This document shows, piece after piece, positions 23,563 to 23,680 of a stretch of DNA of 23,680 bases. The notes below the pieces were generated by a model. It was not told the origin of the DNA. It did no database searches and worked only from the letters and a program-made list of their open reading frames with translations. The stretch's first letter is position 1, and each line of letters opens with the position of its first letter. The DNA comes from RGIG7450 sp045577655 (GTDB taxonomy: Bacteria; Bacillota; Clostridia; RUG12999), in NCBI GenBank assembly GCA_045577655.1, contig JAZNIU010000012.1:1-23680 (forward strand). The letters are read 5' to 3'. A program made the position numbers and the translations under genes.

Positions 23563-23583
23563 TTGGGGACGTACATTTTTTGG
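23563..23583. repeat. Right arm of the 21-bp inverted repeat
   Basis: The 21 bases from TTGGGGACGT to TTTTTTGG are a perfect inverted copy of 20826-20846. The arm begins six bases after the stop of the immunity gene, so the two arms tightly bracket the RHS tip and its partner (about 2.7 kb). Confidence 0.9.
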
Positions 23584-23606
23584 TATGTTTCGGTAATGAA
23601 TTAGTG

Positions 23607-23637
23607 AAAAAAAGCAAGTCGTATGACTTGCTTTTTT
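23607..23637 (+). terminator. Intrinsic terminator after the RHS-immunity cassette
   Basis: AAAAAAGCAAGTC and GACTTGCTTTTTT form a 13-bp stem around a GTAT loop, with a T run on the plus strand and an A run on the other side. It can end transcription from the immunity gene and possibly also from the opposite direction. It lies outside the inverted repeat. Confidence 0.8.
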
Positions 23638-23654
23638 ATTATTCTTTTAAAATG

Positions 23655-23680
23655 TTGACAAAATGGGAAATTTGGAGTAA
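23655..23680 (+). promoter_or_regulatory. Possible promoter cut by the window end
   Basis: A perfect TTGACA at 23655-23660 is followed, after 17 bases, by TAA at the window edge, which would be the start of a -10 element. A gene reading rightwards probably begins outside the window. The call cannot be completed from the bases available. Confidence 0.35.

Noticed and set aside
1..23680. CRISPR arrays, tRNA or rRNA genes
   Set aside because: I saw no regularly spaced direct repeats, no cloverleaf-like GTTCRANYC context and no rRNA sequence anywhere in the window.

Overview
The window looks like a chromosome segment of an anaerobic, low-to-moderate G+C Clostridia-type Firmicute. The signs are strong AGGAGG-type ribosome binding sites, near-consensus sigma-A promoters, a ZTP riboswitch with an intrinsic terminator, a single-chain PurL of about 1230 residues, a B. 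subtilis-like iron-sulfur PurF, and a YqzL-RecO pair. This is inferred from gene content; no marker rRNA is present.

Layout. Positions 1-516 (minus) hold the N-terminal part of a Na/phosphate symporter, cut by the window edge, with its own promoter. Positions 667-12427 (minus) form a tightly packed purine operon, transcribed purE-purF-purM-purN-purO-purH(AICAR formyltransferase only)-glyA-purD-purL. It is preceded by a promoter, a ZTP (pfl) riboswitch and a leader terminator, and closed by an intrinsic terminator at 624-660. It covers most of the PRPP-to-IMP route. GlyA would supply glycine for PurD and one-carbon units for the two formyltransferase steps. purC, purB and purK are not here. 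Two variations stand out: the last two steps are done by separate proteins, one of them an archaeal-type IMP cyclohydrolase, and PurF lacks the catalytic cysteine of its glutaminase domain.

Positions 12663-15650 (minus) carry an M16 peptidase, an EamA permease, a small YqzL-family gene and recO, probably read from a promoter at 15684-15712. A divergent promoter drives livK-livH-livM-livG-livF (15851-20632, plus), a complete ABC importer for branched-chain amino acids, closed by a strong hairpin terminator.

Positions 20666-23640 are an accessory island. It contains a large palindrome, the C-terminal stub of a RAYT/IS200-like transposase, and a truncated RHS (YD-repeat) coding region with a variable AT-rich C-terminal toxin-like tip, followed by a probable immunity gene. 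The RHS tip and its partner are bracketed by a perfect 21-bp inverted repeat about 2.7 kb apart. This bracketed, promoter-poor orphan toxin-immunity cassette is the least ordinary part of the window.
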